Source: Thermohalobaculum sp050330995
Lineage (GTDB): Bacteria > Pseudomonadota > Alphaproteobacteria > Rhodobacterales > Rhodobacteraceae
Length of the DNA stretch: 29,071 nucleotides
Direction: 5' to 3'
Assembly: GCA_050330995.1 (NCBI GenBank)
Contig: JBHJHI010000104.1
Location: 1-29,071, forward strand
Position 1 is the first letter of the stretch. Each line of letters begins with the position of its first letter. Below, piece by piece: positions 7,963 through 15,848 of this stretch. The notes beneath the pieces are model-generated. The model saw only the letters and a program-made list of their open reading frames with translations, searched no databases and was not told the DNA's origin. The position numbers and the translations under genes are program-made.

Positions 7963-8982
7963 ATGCCCGCCGACGCGACCCCGCCCGACGACCGCATCGA
8001 GCGGCTGGCCGAGGGCGTGCTGGCCGGCGAGCGCCGGGCGCTGGCGCGGGCGGTGACGCTGGTCGAGTCCGCGAACCGCGCGCACCGCCGCGACGCGGCC
8101 GCGCTGCTCGCCCGCCTCGCCCCGCACGGCGGGCAGGCGCGGCGCATCGGGCTCTCGGGCACGCCGGGCGTCGGCAAGTCCTCCTTCGTCGAGACGCTCG
8201 GCACGCGGCTGACGGCGGCCGGCCATCGCGTCGCGGTACTGGCCGTGGACCCGTCCTCGGCGCGCTCGGGCGGCTCGATCCTCGGCGACAAGACCCGCAT
8301 GGAGCGCCTCGCGCGCGACCGCGCCGCCTTCGTGCGTCCCTCGCCCGCCGGGCGCGAGCTGGGCGGCGTCGCGCGGCGAACCCGCGAGGCGATCGCGGTG
8401 GTCGAGGCCGCGGGCTTCGACACGGTGATCGTCGAGACCGTGGGCGTCGGCCAGTCCGAGGCGGTGGTCGCGCAGATGACGGACGTCTTCGCCCTCCTCC
8501 TCGCGCCGGGGGGGGGCGACGAGCTGCAGGGCGTCAAGCGCGGCATCATGGAGATCGCCGACCTGATCGTGGTCAACAAGGCCGACGGCGCCCTAAGGCG
8601 CCAGGCCGAGGCGACGCGGGCCGACTACCAGGGCGCGCTGGCCCTCATGCGCCGCCGCCCCGGCGACGCCGAGGGCTACCCGAAGGCGCTCACCGCCTCG
8701 GCCGCGACCGGCGAGGGCGTCGACGCGGTCTGGGAGGCGATCGCGCCGCTCGCCGACTGGCGCGCGGCCGAGGGCTGGCGCGACGAGCGCCGCGCCAGAC
8801 AGGCGCACGACTGGTTCCGCGCGGCCCTGGAGCGCGGCCTGCTGGAGCGGCTGCACGCCGACGAGGGCGCGCGCGCGGAGCTGGAGGCGGCCGAGGCCGA
8901 GGTGGCCGCGGGCGCCCTGCCCCCGGACGCCGCGGCCGAGGCGCTGCTCGACCGCCTCAGCCTGCGCTTCGCGGCGGGATGA
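7963..8982 (+). CDS. meaB: Methylmalonyl-CoA mutase-associated GTPase
   Basis: A 339-aa cytoplasmic G3E-type GTPase of the MeaB/ArgK family, the chaperone that gates cobalamin loading and protects B12-dependent mutases. It has the P-loop GTPGVGKSS near residues 66-74, the family motif DPSSARSGGSILGDKTRM, the Mg-binding ETVGVGQSE region and the guanine-specificity motif NKAD. A C-terminal helical dimerisation region follows. Its mutase (mcm or an ethylmalonyl-type mutase) is not in the window. An ATG at 7937 is also in frame, but GGGAGA sits in front of 7963, and the sequence ATGCCCGCCGAC occurs at both sites as a small duplication. The gene is convergent with the FeS photolyase, 3 nt apart. 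Confidence 0.94.
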   Translation: MPADATPPDDRIERLAEGVLAGERRALARAVTLVESANRAHRRDAAALLARLAPHGGQARRIGLSGTPGVGKSSFVETLGTRLTAAGHRVAVLAVDPSSARSGGSILGDKTRMERLARDRAAFVRPSPAGRELGGVARRTREAIAVVEAAGFDTVIVETVGVGQSEAVVAQMTDVFALLLAPGGGDELQGVKRGIMEIADLIVVNKADGALRRQAEATRADYQGALALMRRRPGDAEGYPKALTASAATGEGVDAVWEAIAPLADWRAAEGWRDERRARQAHDWFRAALERGLLERLHADEGARAELEAAEAEVAAGALPPDAAAEALLDRLSLRFAAG

Positions 8983-8985
8983 CGC

Positions 8986-10503
8986 TCAGGCGAGCGCCTT
9001 GCGCGTCGCCGCCGCCTGCCGGCGGATCGCCGTCACCTCCTCGTCCGACTTCCGGTCGAGGTTCTTGACCTGCAGCGCCATGCGCCGGTTGCCCCGGAAG
9101 CGGTGGCCATGGCGGGCCAGGAAATCCCAGTAGAGGGTGGTGAACGGGCAGGCCTTCTCGCCGGTCGCCTGCTTCGGGCTGTAGCGACAGCCCCGGCAGT
9201 AGTCCGACATCCGGTCGACGTAGTTGCCGGTGGCGATGTACGGCTTGGTGCCGACGATGCCGCCGTCGGCATGCTGGCTCATGCCGAGCGTGTTCGGCAG
9301 CGACGCCCAGTCGATCGCGTCGAGGTGCATCTCCATGTGCCACTCGTGGAAGCGGTAGGGGTGCGCGCCCCAGAGCTGGGCGACCAGCCCCGCCACCATC
9401 AGCCGCTGGATGTGGTGCGAATAGGCCTCGCGGTGGATCTGGGCGCCGACGTCGGCCATGCAGGCCATCGCGGTGTCGCCGGTCCAGAAGAAGCCCGGCA
9501 GATCGGCCTCGGCTCCCAGATGGTTCAGCCCGGCGTACTCCGGCATCTCATGCCAGTAGACGCCGCGCACGAACTCGCGCCAGCCGAGGATCTGGCGCAC
9601 GAAGCCCTCGACCGCGTTGATCGGCGCGGCTCCGTCCTCGTAGGCCTGGATCGCGCTCAGGCAGACCTCGCGGGGATCGAGCAGCTTCAGGTTCAGCGCG
9701 AGCGACAGCCGCGAGTGCCAGAGGGTCGAGTGCCCCGCGGCGATCGCGTCCTGGTAGGTGCCGAAGCTGGCCAGCCGGTGCTCGACGAAGTCGGCCAGAT
9801 GGGCGAGCGCGTCCTCGCGCGTCACCGGCTCAGCGAAGCCGTCGAGGGTGCCGTAGGCGTCCGGGAACAGCCGCTCGACGGTGCGGATGACGGCGCGGGT
9901 GGTCTCGCCGGGCTCCGAGCGCAATCGCCGGGGCACGTCGCCCGGGCCGCCCGTGCCGAAGCTCGCGCGATTGTCCTGGTCGAAGTTCCAGGCGCCGCCC
10001 ACCGGCTGATCGCTGTCCATCAGCCAGCCGGTCTCGCGCCGGAGCATCCGGTAGAAGTCCTCCAGGACCACCCGCTTGCGTCCCTCGCGCCAGCGGGCGA
10101 AGCGCTCGGGCGTCGTCAGGAAATGCGCGTCGTCGTGGACGTGCAGGTTGTTGAAGCGCCGGCGCAGGGCGTCCTCGACCCGCCAGTCGCCGGGCTTGGT
10201 GACGTGGACCTCCGCCGCGCCGGCGCGCGAGGCCCCTTCGACGAGATCGGCGCAGGGGGCGTCGTCGTCGATCCGGTGGTAGAGCACCGTCCAGCCCCGC
10301 GCGCGCAGCGCCTCGGCGTGGTGACGCATGGCCGAGAAGAACAGCACCAGCTTGCGCTTGTGCTGGCGGAGATAGGTGGCTTCCTCGCGCGCCTCGGTCA
10401 TCACCACGACGTCGCGCGCCGGGTCGGCGTCGGCCAGCACCGCCGCCTCGCGGTCGAGCTGGTCGCCGAGCACGAGGACGGCGCGGCGCGGCGCCTCGCT
10501 CAT
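8986..10503 (-). CDS. FeS-type prokaryotic (6-4) photolyase / cryptochrome
   Basis: A 505-aa flavoprotein of the iron-sulfur bacterial cryptochrome/photolyase class (Agrobacterium PhrB, Rhodobacter CryB), which repairs (6-4) photoproducts and may also signal in light. The N-terminal antenna domain begins RRAVLVLGDQLD. The C-terminal FAD domain has the four cysteines that hold the [4Fe-4S] cluster, Cys348, Cys436, Cys439 and Cys452, with the same spacing as PhrB C350/C438/C441/C454. HREAYSHHIQRLMV, the His-rich active-site helix, is present. The start at 10503 overlaps the stop of the DUF2256 gene by 4 nt (ATGA), which fixes it and implies translational coupling. Confidence 0.95.
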   Translation of the reverse strand: MSEAPRRAVLVLGDQLDREAAVLADADPARDVVVMTEAREEATYLRQHKRKLVLFFSAMRHHAEALRARGWTVLYHRIDDDAPCADLVEGASRAGAAEVHVTKPGDWRVEDALRRRFNNLHVHDDAHFLTTPERFARWREGRKRVVLEDFYRMLRRETGWLMDSDQPVGGAWNFDQDNRASFGTGGPGDVPRRLRSEPGETTRAVIRTVERLFPDAYGTLDGFAEPVTREDALAHLADFVEHRLASFGTYQDAIAAGHSTLWHSRLSLALNLKLLDPREVCLSAIQAYEDGAAPINAVEGFVRQILGWREFVRGVYWHEMPEYAGLNHLGAEADLPGFFWTGDTAMACMADVGAQIHREAYSHHIQRLMVAGLVAQLWGAHPYRFHEWHMEMHLDAIDWASLPNTLGMSQHADGGIVGTKPYIATGNYVDRMSDYCRGCRYSPKQATGEKACPFTTLYWDFLARHGHRFRGNRRMALQVKNLDRKSDEEVTAIRRQAAATRKALA

Positions 10504-10649
10504 GCCGACTTCGCCCGGCGCCGGCAGCGCTCCGAGCAGTAGCGCACGTTCTCCCAGTCCTTCGCCCATTTCTTGCGCCACGCGAAGGGCAGGCCGCAGG
10601 CGGCGCAGGTCTTCGACGGCAGATCGCCCTTGCGCCGCGTCTTCGCCAT
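10500..10649 (-). CDS. DUF2256 small zinc-ribbon protein
   Basis: A 49-aa protein that automated calling may miss. It begins MAKTRRKGDLPSKTC and has two cysteine pairs, CAAC and, 23 residues on, CSERC, with FAWRKKWAKDW between them; this is the DUF2256 pattern (two CxxC/CxxxC pairs and a WRKKW core), likely a treble-clef or zinc ribbon. Its role is unknown, but DUF2256 genes are found next to photolyase and cryptochrome genes. Here it starts directly after the stop of the upstream secreted-protein gene and overlaps the FeS photolyase start by 4 nt, so all three are probably translated together. Confidence 0.9.
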   Translation of the reverse strand: MAKTRRKGDLPSKTCAACGLPFAWRKKWAKDWENVRYCSERCRRRAKSA

Positions 10650-11219
10650 TCAGCCCTCGCAGGCGGTTTCGGCGCGGGCCTCGCCACCCTCGAAGCGCGC
10701 GCCGGCCTGAGCGACCTCGTCCCCGGCCGAGCGGAACACCACGCTGACGGCGGCGCCGTCCATGGCCGCGTCCTCGAGCGGCGGACCGACGCCGGCCACG
10801 TCCTTGACCACGTCGACGGTGAAGACGAAGCGCTGGCCAGGCGCGAAGCGCTCGAAGGCGAAGGCGAGGCGGTCCTCCTCCTCGCCCATCAGCGGCGACT
10901 GCGCGAGTTCGGCCGCGCCCTCGGTGGTGCGGGTCTCGGCGTCCTCGGGCGGGGGCACCATGACGTAGGCGCTCCGCGTCTCGGCGTCGTCCATGCGCTC
11001 GGCGAAGGCGAGGGCCTCCGCCGTGCCGCCGAGCGTGATCTCGACGCCGTCGATCGACCAGCCGTCGGTCGAGGCGTTCCCGATCTCGAAGCGGTCGACG
11101 TCACCGCCGGCCTCGAAGGCTAGAGTGGCGGCGGGGCCGCAGGGCGCGGCGAGGGCGGGGCTCGCGAGGAGGCAGGTCACGGCGGAGACGGCCGCGAGGC
11201 GGCGGGCGATCTTGATCAT
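10650..11219 (-). CDS. Secreted protein of unknown function
   Basis: A 189-aa protein that I do not recognise. It has a typical signal peptide (about 24 residues, cut after PALA). The mature part has one cysteine near its start (APCG) and one at the end (TACEG), which could form a disulfide joining the two ends. The body is rich in beta-type sequence and acidic residues (GWSIDGVEITLGG, RFVFTVDVV, AVSVVFRSAGD), suggesting a beta-sandwich adhesin- or binding-like fold. Its TGA directly abuts the ATG of the DUF2256 gene, so it heads the photolyase operon. Whether this link to light repair is functional is unknown. Confidence 0.75.
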   Translation of the reverse strand: MIKIARRLAAVSAVTCLLASPALAAPCGPAATLAFEAGGDVDRFEIGNASTDGWSIDGVEITLGGTAEALAFAERMDDAETRSAYVMVPPPEDAETRTTEGAAELAQSPLMGEEEDRLAFAFERFAPGQRFVFTVDVVKDVAGVGPPLEDAAMDGAAVSVVFRSAGDEVAQAGARFEGGEARAETACEG

Positions 11220-11282
11220 GGGAAGCGATCCTAGGGCGTGGCGGACGGGAGGCGAGGAAACGGCCCGCGCGCAGGGACCGTT

Positions 11283-11380
11283 GCGCGACGAGAGAGCGCG
11301 CCGGCACGCGCGACGAGAAGGCGCGCCGGCAGCGCGACGAGAAGGCGCGCTAGCAGCGCGACGGGAGAGCGCGGGAGCGG
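11283..11380. repeat. Tandem repeat, four copies of a 24-25 bp unit
   Basis: Four head-to-tail copies begin at 11283, 11308, 11332 and 11356, each opening GCGCGACG and ending near GCGCGCCGGCA or a variant. Units 2 and 3 differ by about two bases; units 1 and 4 diverge more. The array ends exactly at the photolyase stop codon, in the gap between two leftward genes. There are no unique spacers, so it is not CRISPR. It may be a simple slippage expansion or the fossil of a repeated protein tail. Confidence 0.85.
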
Positions 11381-12904
11381 TCAGAAGTCGAAGCTGGCCT
11401 GCGCGTCCGCGCGCGGCGCGTGCTCGCGGCGAGGCCGCTTGCGGCTCGCGTGGCGCTTCAGCACGGCCGCCTTGCCTTCCTCGAAGCCCGCCTCGCGGCG
11501 GCGCGCGTAGATCCGCTCCTTGGCGATCCGCGCGGCCTTGGCCGGCTCGACCACCGGCGCGGGATAGTCGCGCCCGATCACGCAGCCCGCCGCGCGTTGC
11601 TCGGCCTCGCTCGTCCGCCAGGGCTCGTGGATCGAGCGCGTGTCGAAGCCCTCCAGCTCGGGCAGCCAGCGGCGCAGGAACACGCCCTCGGGGTCGTGGT
11701 CGGTCGACTGCTTGACGGGGTTGTAGATGCGGATGGTGTTGATGCCGGTCACGCCCGACTGCATCTGACACTGCGACCAGTGGATGCCCGGCTCGAAATC
11801 GGTGAACAGCCGCCCCATCGGCACCCCGAAGCGGCGCCAATCGAGCCAGAGGTGGTAGGCCGCGACCGAGGCCAGCATCGCGCGCATGCGGAAGTTGAGC
11901 CAGCCGGTGGCCCTCAGCGCCCGCATGCAGGCGTCGACCATCGGCAGTCCGGTCTCGCCCGCGACCCAGGCCTGCAGGCGCTCCTCCGCGGCCGCATCGT
12001 GGTCGCGGAGCCCCTCGTAGACCGGGTGCATCGGGCGGTGCTCGATCATAGGCTCGTCCTCCAGCTTCTGCTTGAAGTGACAGCGCCTGTGCATCCGGGC
12101 GAGGAAGCTGTCGATCGAGCGGCGGTGGTCGCCGGCGGTGCACCGCCGCGCGGCCTCGGCGTGCTGCACCGCCTCGCGCGTCGAGATCGTCCCCCACGAC
12201 AGGTGCGGCGACAGCCGCGAGCAGGCGTCGAAGGCGGTCACCGGCGAGGACATCTCGGTGCGGTAGCGCCGTCCGCGATGGGCGAGGAAGCCGTCGAGCA
12301 GATCGCGCGCCGCCGCGGGCGTCGCCTCGATCTCCCTGGCCGGGTCGAAGCCGAGGCCGAGGTCGCGCTCGCCGGGCAGCCGTCCGGGGTCGAGCCCGTG
12401 GGCCGCGAGCGCGCGCGGCGCAGGATGCATCGGCTCGCGCGCCTTGCGATCGAAGGCCTCGGCCCAGCCGTCGCGCGATCTCAGCCGCCGCACCACGCCG
12501 CCCGAGCGGAACTCGCGCCAGGGCACGGCGTGAGCGCGCGCCCAGGCGGCCACCGCGCGGTCGCGCTCGAAGGACCAGCCCTCGCCGGTCTCCTCGTGGC
12601 TCCAGAGCCCGGCGAGGCCGCGGCTCGCGTGCAGGTCGTCCAGCACCGCGACCGGCTCGCCCGGGCGGACCACGAGGCGCGAGCCGATCTCGCCGCGCCG
12701 CGCGTCGAGGTCGGCGAGCGCGGCGGCGACGAAGCGCCACTGGCGCGCCGAGGCGCAGGGCGCGGCCCACATCGCGGGCTCGGCGACGTAGAGGGCCACG
12801 ACCACGCCCCCGTCCGCCGCCTCGGCGGCGCGCGCGAGCGGTTCGTGGTCGAACAGGCGCAGGTCGCGCGTGAACCAGACGACGTGGAGCGGACGGGACC
12901 TCAT
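11381..12904 (-). CDS. Deoxyribodipyrimidine photolyase / cryptochrome family
   Basis: A 507-aa FAD flavoprotein, expected to repair cyclobutane pyrimidine dimers in blue light. The N-terminal Rossmann antenna domain starts VVWFTRDLRLFDHEPL. The FAD domain carries RLSPHLSWGTISTRE, the HFKQKLEDEP segment seen in one bacterial and cyanobacterial subgroup, TGLPMVDACMRAL, TGWLNFRMRAMLAS and WSQCQMQSGVTGINTIRIYNP. The tail after about residue 470 is basic and ends ASFDF. It is not the FeS type: the four-Cys set is absent. Subclass (repair enzyme or sensory cryptochrome) is uncertain. It lies upstream, in the same direction, of the FeS photolyase operon, 161 nt apart, and has only a weak ribosome site. 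Confidence 0.9.
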   Translation of the reverse strand: MRSRPLHVVWFTRDLRLFDHEPLARAAEAADGGVVVALYVAEPAMWAAPCASARQWRFVAAALADLDARRGEIGSRLVVRPGEPVAVLDDLHASRGLAGLWSHEETGEGWSFERDRAVAAWARAHAVPWREFRSGGVVRRLRSRDGWAEAFDRKAREPMHPAPRALAAHGLDPGRLPGERDLGLGFDPAREIEATPAAARDLLDGFLAHRGRRYRTEMSSPVTAFDACSRLSPHLSWGTISTREAVQHAEAARRCTAGDHRRSIDSFLARMHRRCHFKQKLEDEPMIEHRPMHPVYEGLRDHDAAAEERLQAWVAGETGLPMVDACMRALRATGWLNFRMRAMLASVAAYHLWLDWRRFGVPMGRLFTDFEPGIHWSQCQMQSGVTGINTIRIYNPVKQSTDHDPEGVFLRRWLPELEGFDTRSIHEPWRTSEAEQRAAGCVIGRDYPAPVVEPAKAARIAKERIYARRREAGFEEGKAAVLKRHASRKRPRREHAPRADAQASFDF

Positions 12905-12982
12905 GCCCGCTCAGATGGCGCGCGCGGAGCGATGGTCGAAGACGTCCGCGCCCGCGTCAGGGCGCCGCGGCGGGGCGACGGC

Positions 12983-13312
12983 TCAGCCGCCGAACTCGCC
13001 CATGAGCTGCGCCTTGGCCTCCTTCAGGAGCGCGTCCATCTTGGCGCGCAGCTCGGTGTCCTCGATGCCCTGGCCCTTGGCGTCGAGATCGGCCTTGACC
13101 TTGCGGAAGACGTCCATGTCGCCGGCCTCCTCGAAGTCGGCCTTGACCACCGCCTTGGCGTAGGTGCTCGCGTCCTCGCCCGAGAGACCCATGCGCTCGG
13201 CCGCCCAGAGCCCGAGCAGGCGGTTGCGCCGCGCCTCGGCCTTCCAGGTCATCTCGGCGTCGTGGGCGTACTTGTTCTCGAAAGCGCGCTCGCGCTCGTC
13301 GAACGTGGTCAT
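12983..13312 (-). CDS. DUF1476 protein, F1-ATPase zeta inhibitor
   Basis: A 109-aa, mostly helical soluble protein of the DUF1476 family (MTTFDERERAFENKYAHD...). In Paracoccus denitrificans this family is the zeta subunit, which blocks ATP hydrolysis by F1-ATPase by inserting its N-terminal helix into the catalytic interface. The N-terminal DERERAFENKYAHD segment is the conserved inhibitory region and is complete. A strong GGGGGAGG site precedes the ATG. The gene is divergent from purC, an arrangement common in alphaproteobacteria, with 259 nt between them that should hold both promoters. No ATP synthase genes are near, as is usual. Confidence 0.93.
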   Translation of the reverse strand: MTTFDERERAFENKYAHDAEMTWKAEARRNRLLGLWAAERMGLSGEDASTYAKAVVKADFEEAGDMDVFRKVKADLDAKGQGIEDTELRAKMDALLKEAKAQLMGEFGG

Positions 13313-13571
13313 GATCCTCCCCCTTCCAACAGCTCGCCAGGGGCGTCGTCGCCCCCGACGGGCTCTATAGCCCAGCCCGCACGCGCGCGACAGAACCGTG
13401 CGTCGCGCGACGGGACACCGGCGGGTCCACGGACGGGCGGGCGCCCTCGGCGGGGGCCGGGGCCTTCCAATGCGCCTTCGCGATGCCTATACCCCACGCC
13501 ACGCTGCGGGCGCCTCGCCCGACGGCGCGAGCGGTCGTGAGCCCACGACGCATTCACCGGAGAGCCCCATC

Positions 13572-14333
13572 ATGGCGCGTCGCCGACTGGTCTACGAAGG
13601 CAAGGCCAAGATCCTGTACGAAGGCCCCGAGCCCGGCACGCTGGTTCAATACTTCAAGGACGACGCCACCGCCAACAACGCCGAGAAGAAAGAGGTGATC
13701 GACGGCAAGGGGGTGCTGAACAACCGCATCTCCGAGCACATCATGACGGCGATGACGGCAATCGGCATTCCCAACCATTTCATTCGCCGGATCAACATGC
13801 GCGAGCAGCTGATCCGCTCCTGCGAGATCGTGCCGCTCGAAATCGTCGTGCGCAACATCGCCGCGGGCTCGATGGCCAAGCGTCTCGGCATCGAGGAGGG
13901 CACCGCCCTGCCCCGCCCGATCATCGAATTCTACTACAAGGACGACAAGCTCGGCGACCCGATCGTGTCCGAGGAGCACATTCTCGCGTTCAACTGGGCG
14001 ACGCAGCAGGACATCGACGACATCATCTCGCTGGCGCTGCGCGTCAACGACTTCCTGGCCGGGCTGTTCACCGGCGTCGGCATCAAGCTGGTCGACTTCA
14101 AGATCGAGTGCGGCCGGATCTGGGAAGGCGACTACCAGCGCATCATCATCGCCGACGAGATCTCGCCTGACAACTGCCGGCTCTGGGACGCCAAGACCGG
14201 GCGCAAGCTCGACAAGGACGTGTTCCGCCGCGACCTCGGCTCGCTGAGCGACGCCTACTCCGAGGTCGCCCGCCGCCTCGGCATCCTGCCCGAGAGCGCG
14301 CAGGCCGCGACGGGGCCGAAGCGCGTCCACTGA
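13572..14333 (+). CDS. purC: Phosphoribosylaminoimidazole-succinocarboxamide synthase
   Basis: A 253-aa cytoplasmic enzyme (SAICAR synthetase) joining aspartate to CAIR with ATP. Family motifs are all present: LVYEGKAKILYEG at the N-terminus (nucleotide site), NNRISEHIM, EIVVRNIAAGSMAKRLG near residue 93, PIIEFYYKDD, and ADEISPDNCRLWD near residue 195. Length is that of the usual bacterial short form. GGAGAG precedes the ATG. It opens the purine run; the next gene begins 1 nt after its stop, so at least these two are co-transcribed. Confidence 0.97.
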   Translation: MARRRLVYEGKAKILYEGPEPGTLVQYFKDDATANNAEKKEVIDGKGVLNNRISEHIMTAMTAIGIPNHFIRRINMREQLIRSCEIVPLEIVVRNIAAGSMAKRLGIEEGTALPRPIIEFYYKDDKLGDPIVSEEHILAFNWATQQDIDDIISLALRVNDFLAGLFTGVGIKLVDFKIECGRIWEGDYQRIIIADEISPDNCRLWDAKTGRKLDKDVFRRDLGSLSDAYSEVARRLGILPESAQAATGPKRVH

Positions 14334-14334
14334 G

Positions 14335-14751
14335 ATGGCGGGTCTCCTCGCCGGGCTCGCCGATCTGCTCGGGCGCGGCCCGGCCGCGGGGCTCCTCGGC
14401 CTTCTCGCCCTCGCCCTGGTCGCGCTGCCGGTCGTCACCTGGGCACGGCGCGGCCGCTGGCGGCGGCTGGACGCGCGCGTCGAGGCGGTGGCGCCGCGGC
14501 GATCCCTCGCCACCGGCGCCTGGACGGTCGAGATCGCCTACGAGGCCGGCCACGGGACGGGCAGCGAGCGACGCGCCAGCGTCCCCGTGAACCTGCAACG
14601 CCACCCGCTCTCGCCGGGCGACCGGCTCGCGGTTCTGGTCGACCCCGACCGCCCCGGACGCGTCGCGGCGAGCCGCTGGCAGGGCGCCGCGACGCCGTGG
14701 ATGATCGCGCCGCTCGTCGCGCTCGCCGCCTTCGGCCTCCTGCGCGGCTGA
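14335..14751 (+). CDS. DUF3592-like membrane protein
   Basis: A 138-aa protein with a hydrophobic segment near the N-terminus (about 18-35), a soluble beta-rich middle and a second hydrophobic segment at the end (about 121-136). The middle, with AWTVEIAYEAGHGT, RASVPVN and LVDPDRPGRVAA, resembles the DUF3592 pattern in which a strand ending 'V-Y-P-P' or 'V-D-P' precedes the last helix. The family has no established function. The ATG follows the purC stop by one base (TGAGATG), so translation is probably coupled. Third-position GC is as high as in its neighbours. Confidence 0.7.
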   Translation: MAGLLAGLADLLGRGPAAGLLGLLALALVALPVVTWARRGRWRRLDARVEAVAPRRSLATGAWTVEIAYEAGHGTGSERRASVPVNLQRHPLSPGDRLAVLVDPDRPGRVAASRWQGAATPWMIAPLVALAAFGLLRG

Positions 14752-14823
14752 GGCGCACGGGCTGGCCGGGGCGGCGTTCACGCTATCTCGCCGCCCCGAC
14801 GGCCGAGGCGGGGGAGCGAGCCA

Positions 14824-15534
14824 ATGGACGAGACCGGCACCGACTGGACGCGCCAGGTCGGCGACTACTGCGAGCGGCTGAACGCCGCGCATCCCGCCGG
14901 CTTCTGGGCGGAGCCGCTGAACGCGGTCACCAACGCAGCCTTCCTGATCGCCGCCTTCGTCGCCTATCGCGAGGCGGCGCGACGCGATCGCTTCGACGGC
15001 CCGGTCGTGTTCCTGCTGATCAACCTCTGCGCGATCGGCGTGGGGAGCTTTCTGTTCCACACCTTCTCGACCATCTGGGCGGCGCTGATGGACACGACGC
15101 CCATCATGATCTTCATCCTCGCCTACTTCACCATCACCATGAACCGCTACGTCGGCCTCGCCTGGGGCTGGGCGGCGCTCTCGATCCTGGGCTTCCTCGC
15201 GGCGATGGTGGCCATGAGCTACGTCCTCAACGTCCTGCTCCGGGACATCGTCGGCGGCTCGGTCAGCTACGGCCCGGCGCTCCTGTCGCTGCTCGCGATC
15301 GGCGGCTGGCTCGCGAGCAGAGGCCATCCGGCCGGACGCGGGCTGATGATCGCCGCCGGCCTCTTCACGCTCTCGCTGACCTTCCGCGCGCTCGACGATC
15401 CCGTGTGCAGCGCGCTGCCGACGGGCACGCACTTCCTCTGGCACTGCCTGAACGCCACGGTGCTCGGCTGGTTGATCGTGACGCTCGTGCGCCACGGCAC
15501 CGCGCCGACGGCGCTGCGCGCCGCCCCCGCCTGA
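14824..15534 (+). CDS. Ceramidase-like CREST family membrane protein
   Basis: A 236-aa protein with about seven membrane helices, matching the alkaline ceramidase / CREST superfamily of membrane hydrolases. The N-terminal DYCERLNAAHPAGFWAEPLNAVTNAAFL, a Ser in GVGSFLFHT, Asp in the ALMDTTPI helix and the late His motif GTHFLWHCLNA correspond to the zinc-site Ser/Asp/His set of the superfamily. The substrate in bacteria is not known; sphingolipid amide hydrolysis is only one possibility. It sits between purC and purS with no metabolic link that I can see. A GGGGGAGCG element lies just before the ATG. Confidence 0.85.
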   Translation: MDETGTDWTRQVGDYCERLNAAHPAGFWAEPLNAVTNAAFLIAAFVAYREAARRDRFDGPVVFLLINLCAIGVGSFLFHTFSTIWAALMDTTPIMIFILAYFTITMNRYVGLAWGWAALSILGFLAAMVAMSYVLNVLLRDIVGGSVSYGPALLSLLAIGGWLASRGHPAGRGLMIAAGLFTLSLTFRALDDPVCSALPTGTHFLWHCLNATVLGWLIVTLVRHGTAPTALRAAPA

Positions 15535-15603
15535 GGGCGGCGGTTGCCCGCCCGCGGCCGCGGGGGTAGGCAGGGACCGGCCCGAGGCCGCGAGGACCCC
15601 TCC

Positions 15604-15846
15604 ATGAAGGCGCGCGTGACCGTCACCCTGAAGCCCGGCGTGCTCGACCCCCAGGGCGCGGCGATCGCGCACGCGCTCGCCACGCTCGGCTTCGAGGGCG
15701 TGCGCGAGGCGCGGCAGGGCAAGGTGATCGAACTGGACCTCGACGAGACCGACCCCGAGCGCGCCCGCGCCGAGGCCGGGCGCATGGCCGAGCGCCTGCT
15801 CGCCAACACCGTGATCGAGACCTATCGCGTCGAGGTGGAGGGCTGA
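15604..15846 (+). CDS. purS: FGAM synthase subunit PurS
   Basis: An 80-aa small subunit of phosphoribosylformylglycinamidine synthase, which bridges PurQ and PurL and channels ammonia. The family sequence is clear: MKARVTVTLKPGVLDPQG at the start, then ALATLGFEGVREARQGK and a final ERLLANTVIETYRVEVE. GAGGAC lies upstream of the ATG. It is followed by a 77-aa unknown gene 2 nt after its stop and then by purQ, so it belongs to a purS-x-purQ operon. Three-subunit PurS/PurQ/PurL is the form expected outside gammaproteobacteria. Confidence 0.96.
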   Translation: MKARVTVTLKPGVLDPQGAAIAHALATLGFEGVREARQGKVIELDLDETDPERARAEAGRMAERLLANTVIETYRVEVEG

Positions 15847-15848
15847 GC

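Noticed and set aside
10376..10747. 123-codon frame on the + strand over the photolyase operon
   Set aside because: Ser/Arg-rich antisense frame across three well-supported genes.
11283..11380. Possible short CRISPR array
   Set aside because: Units are contiguous with no unique spacers, and no cas gene is nearby.
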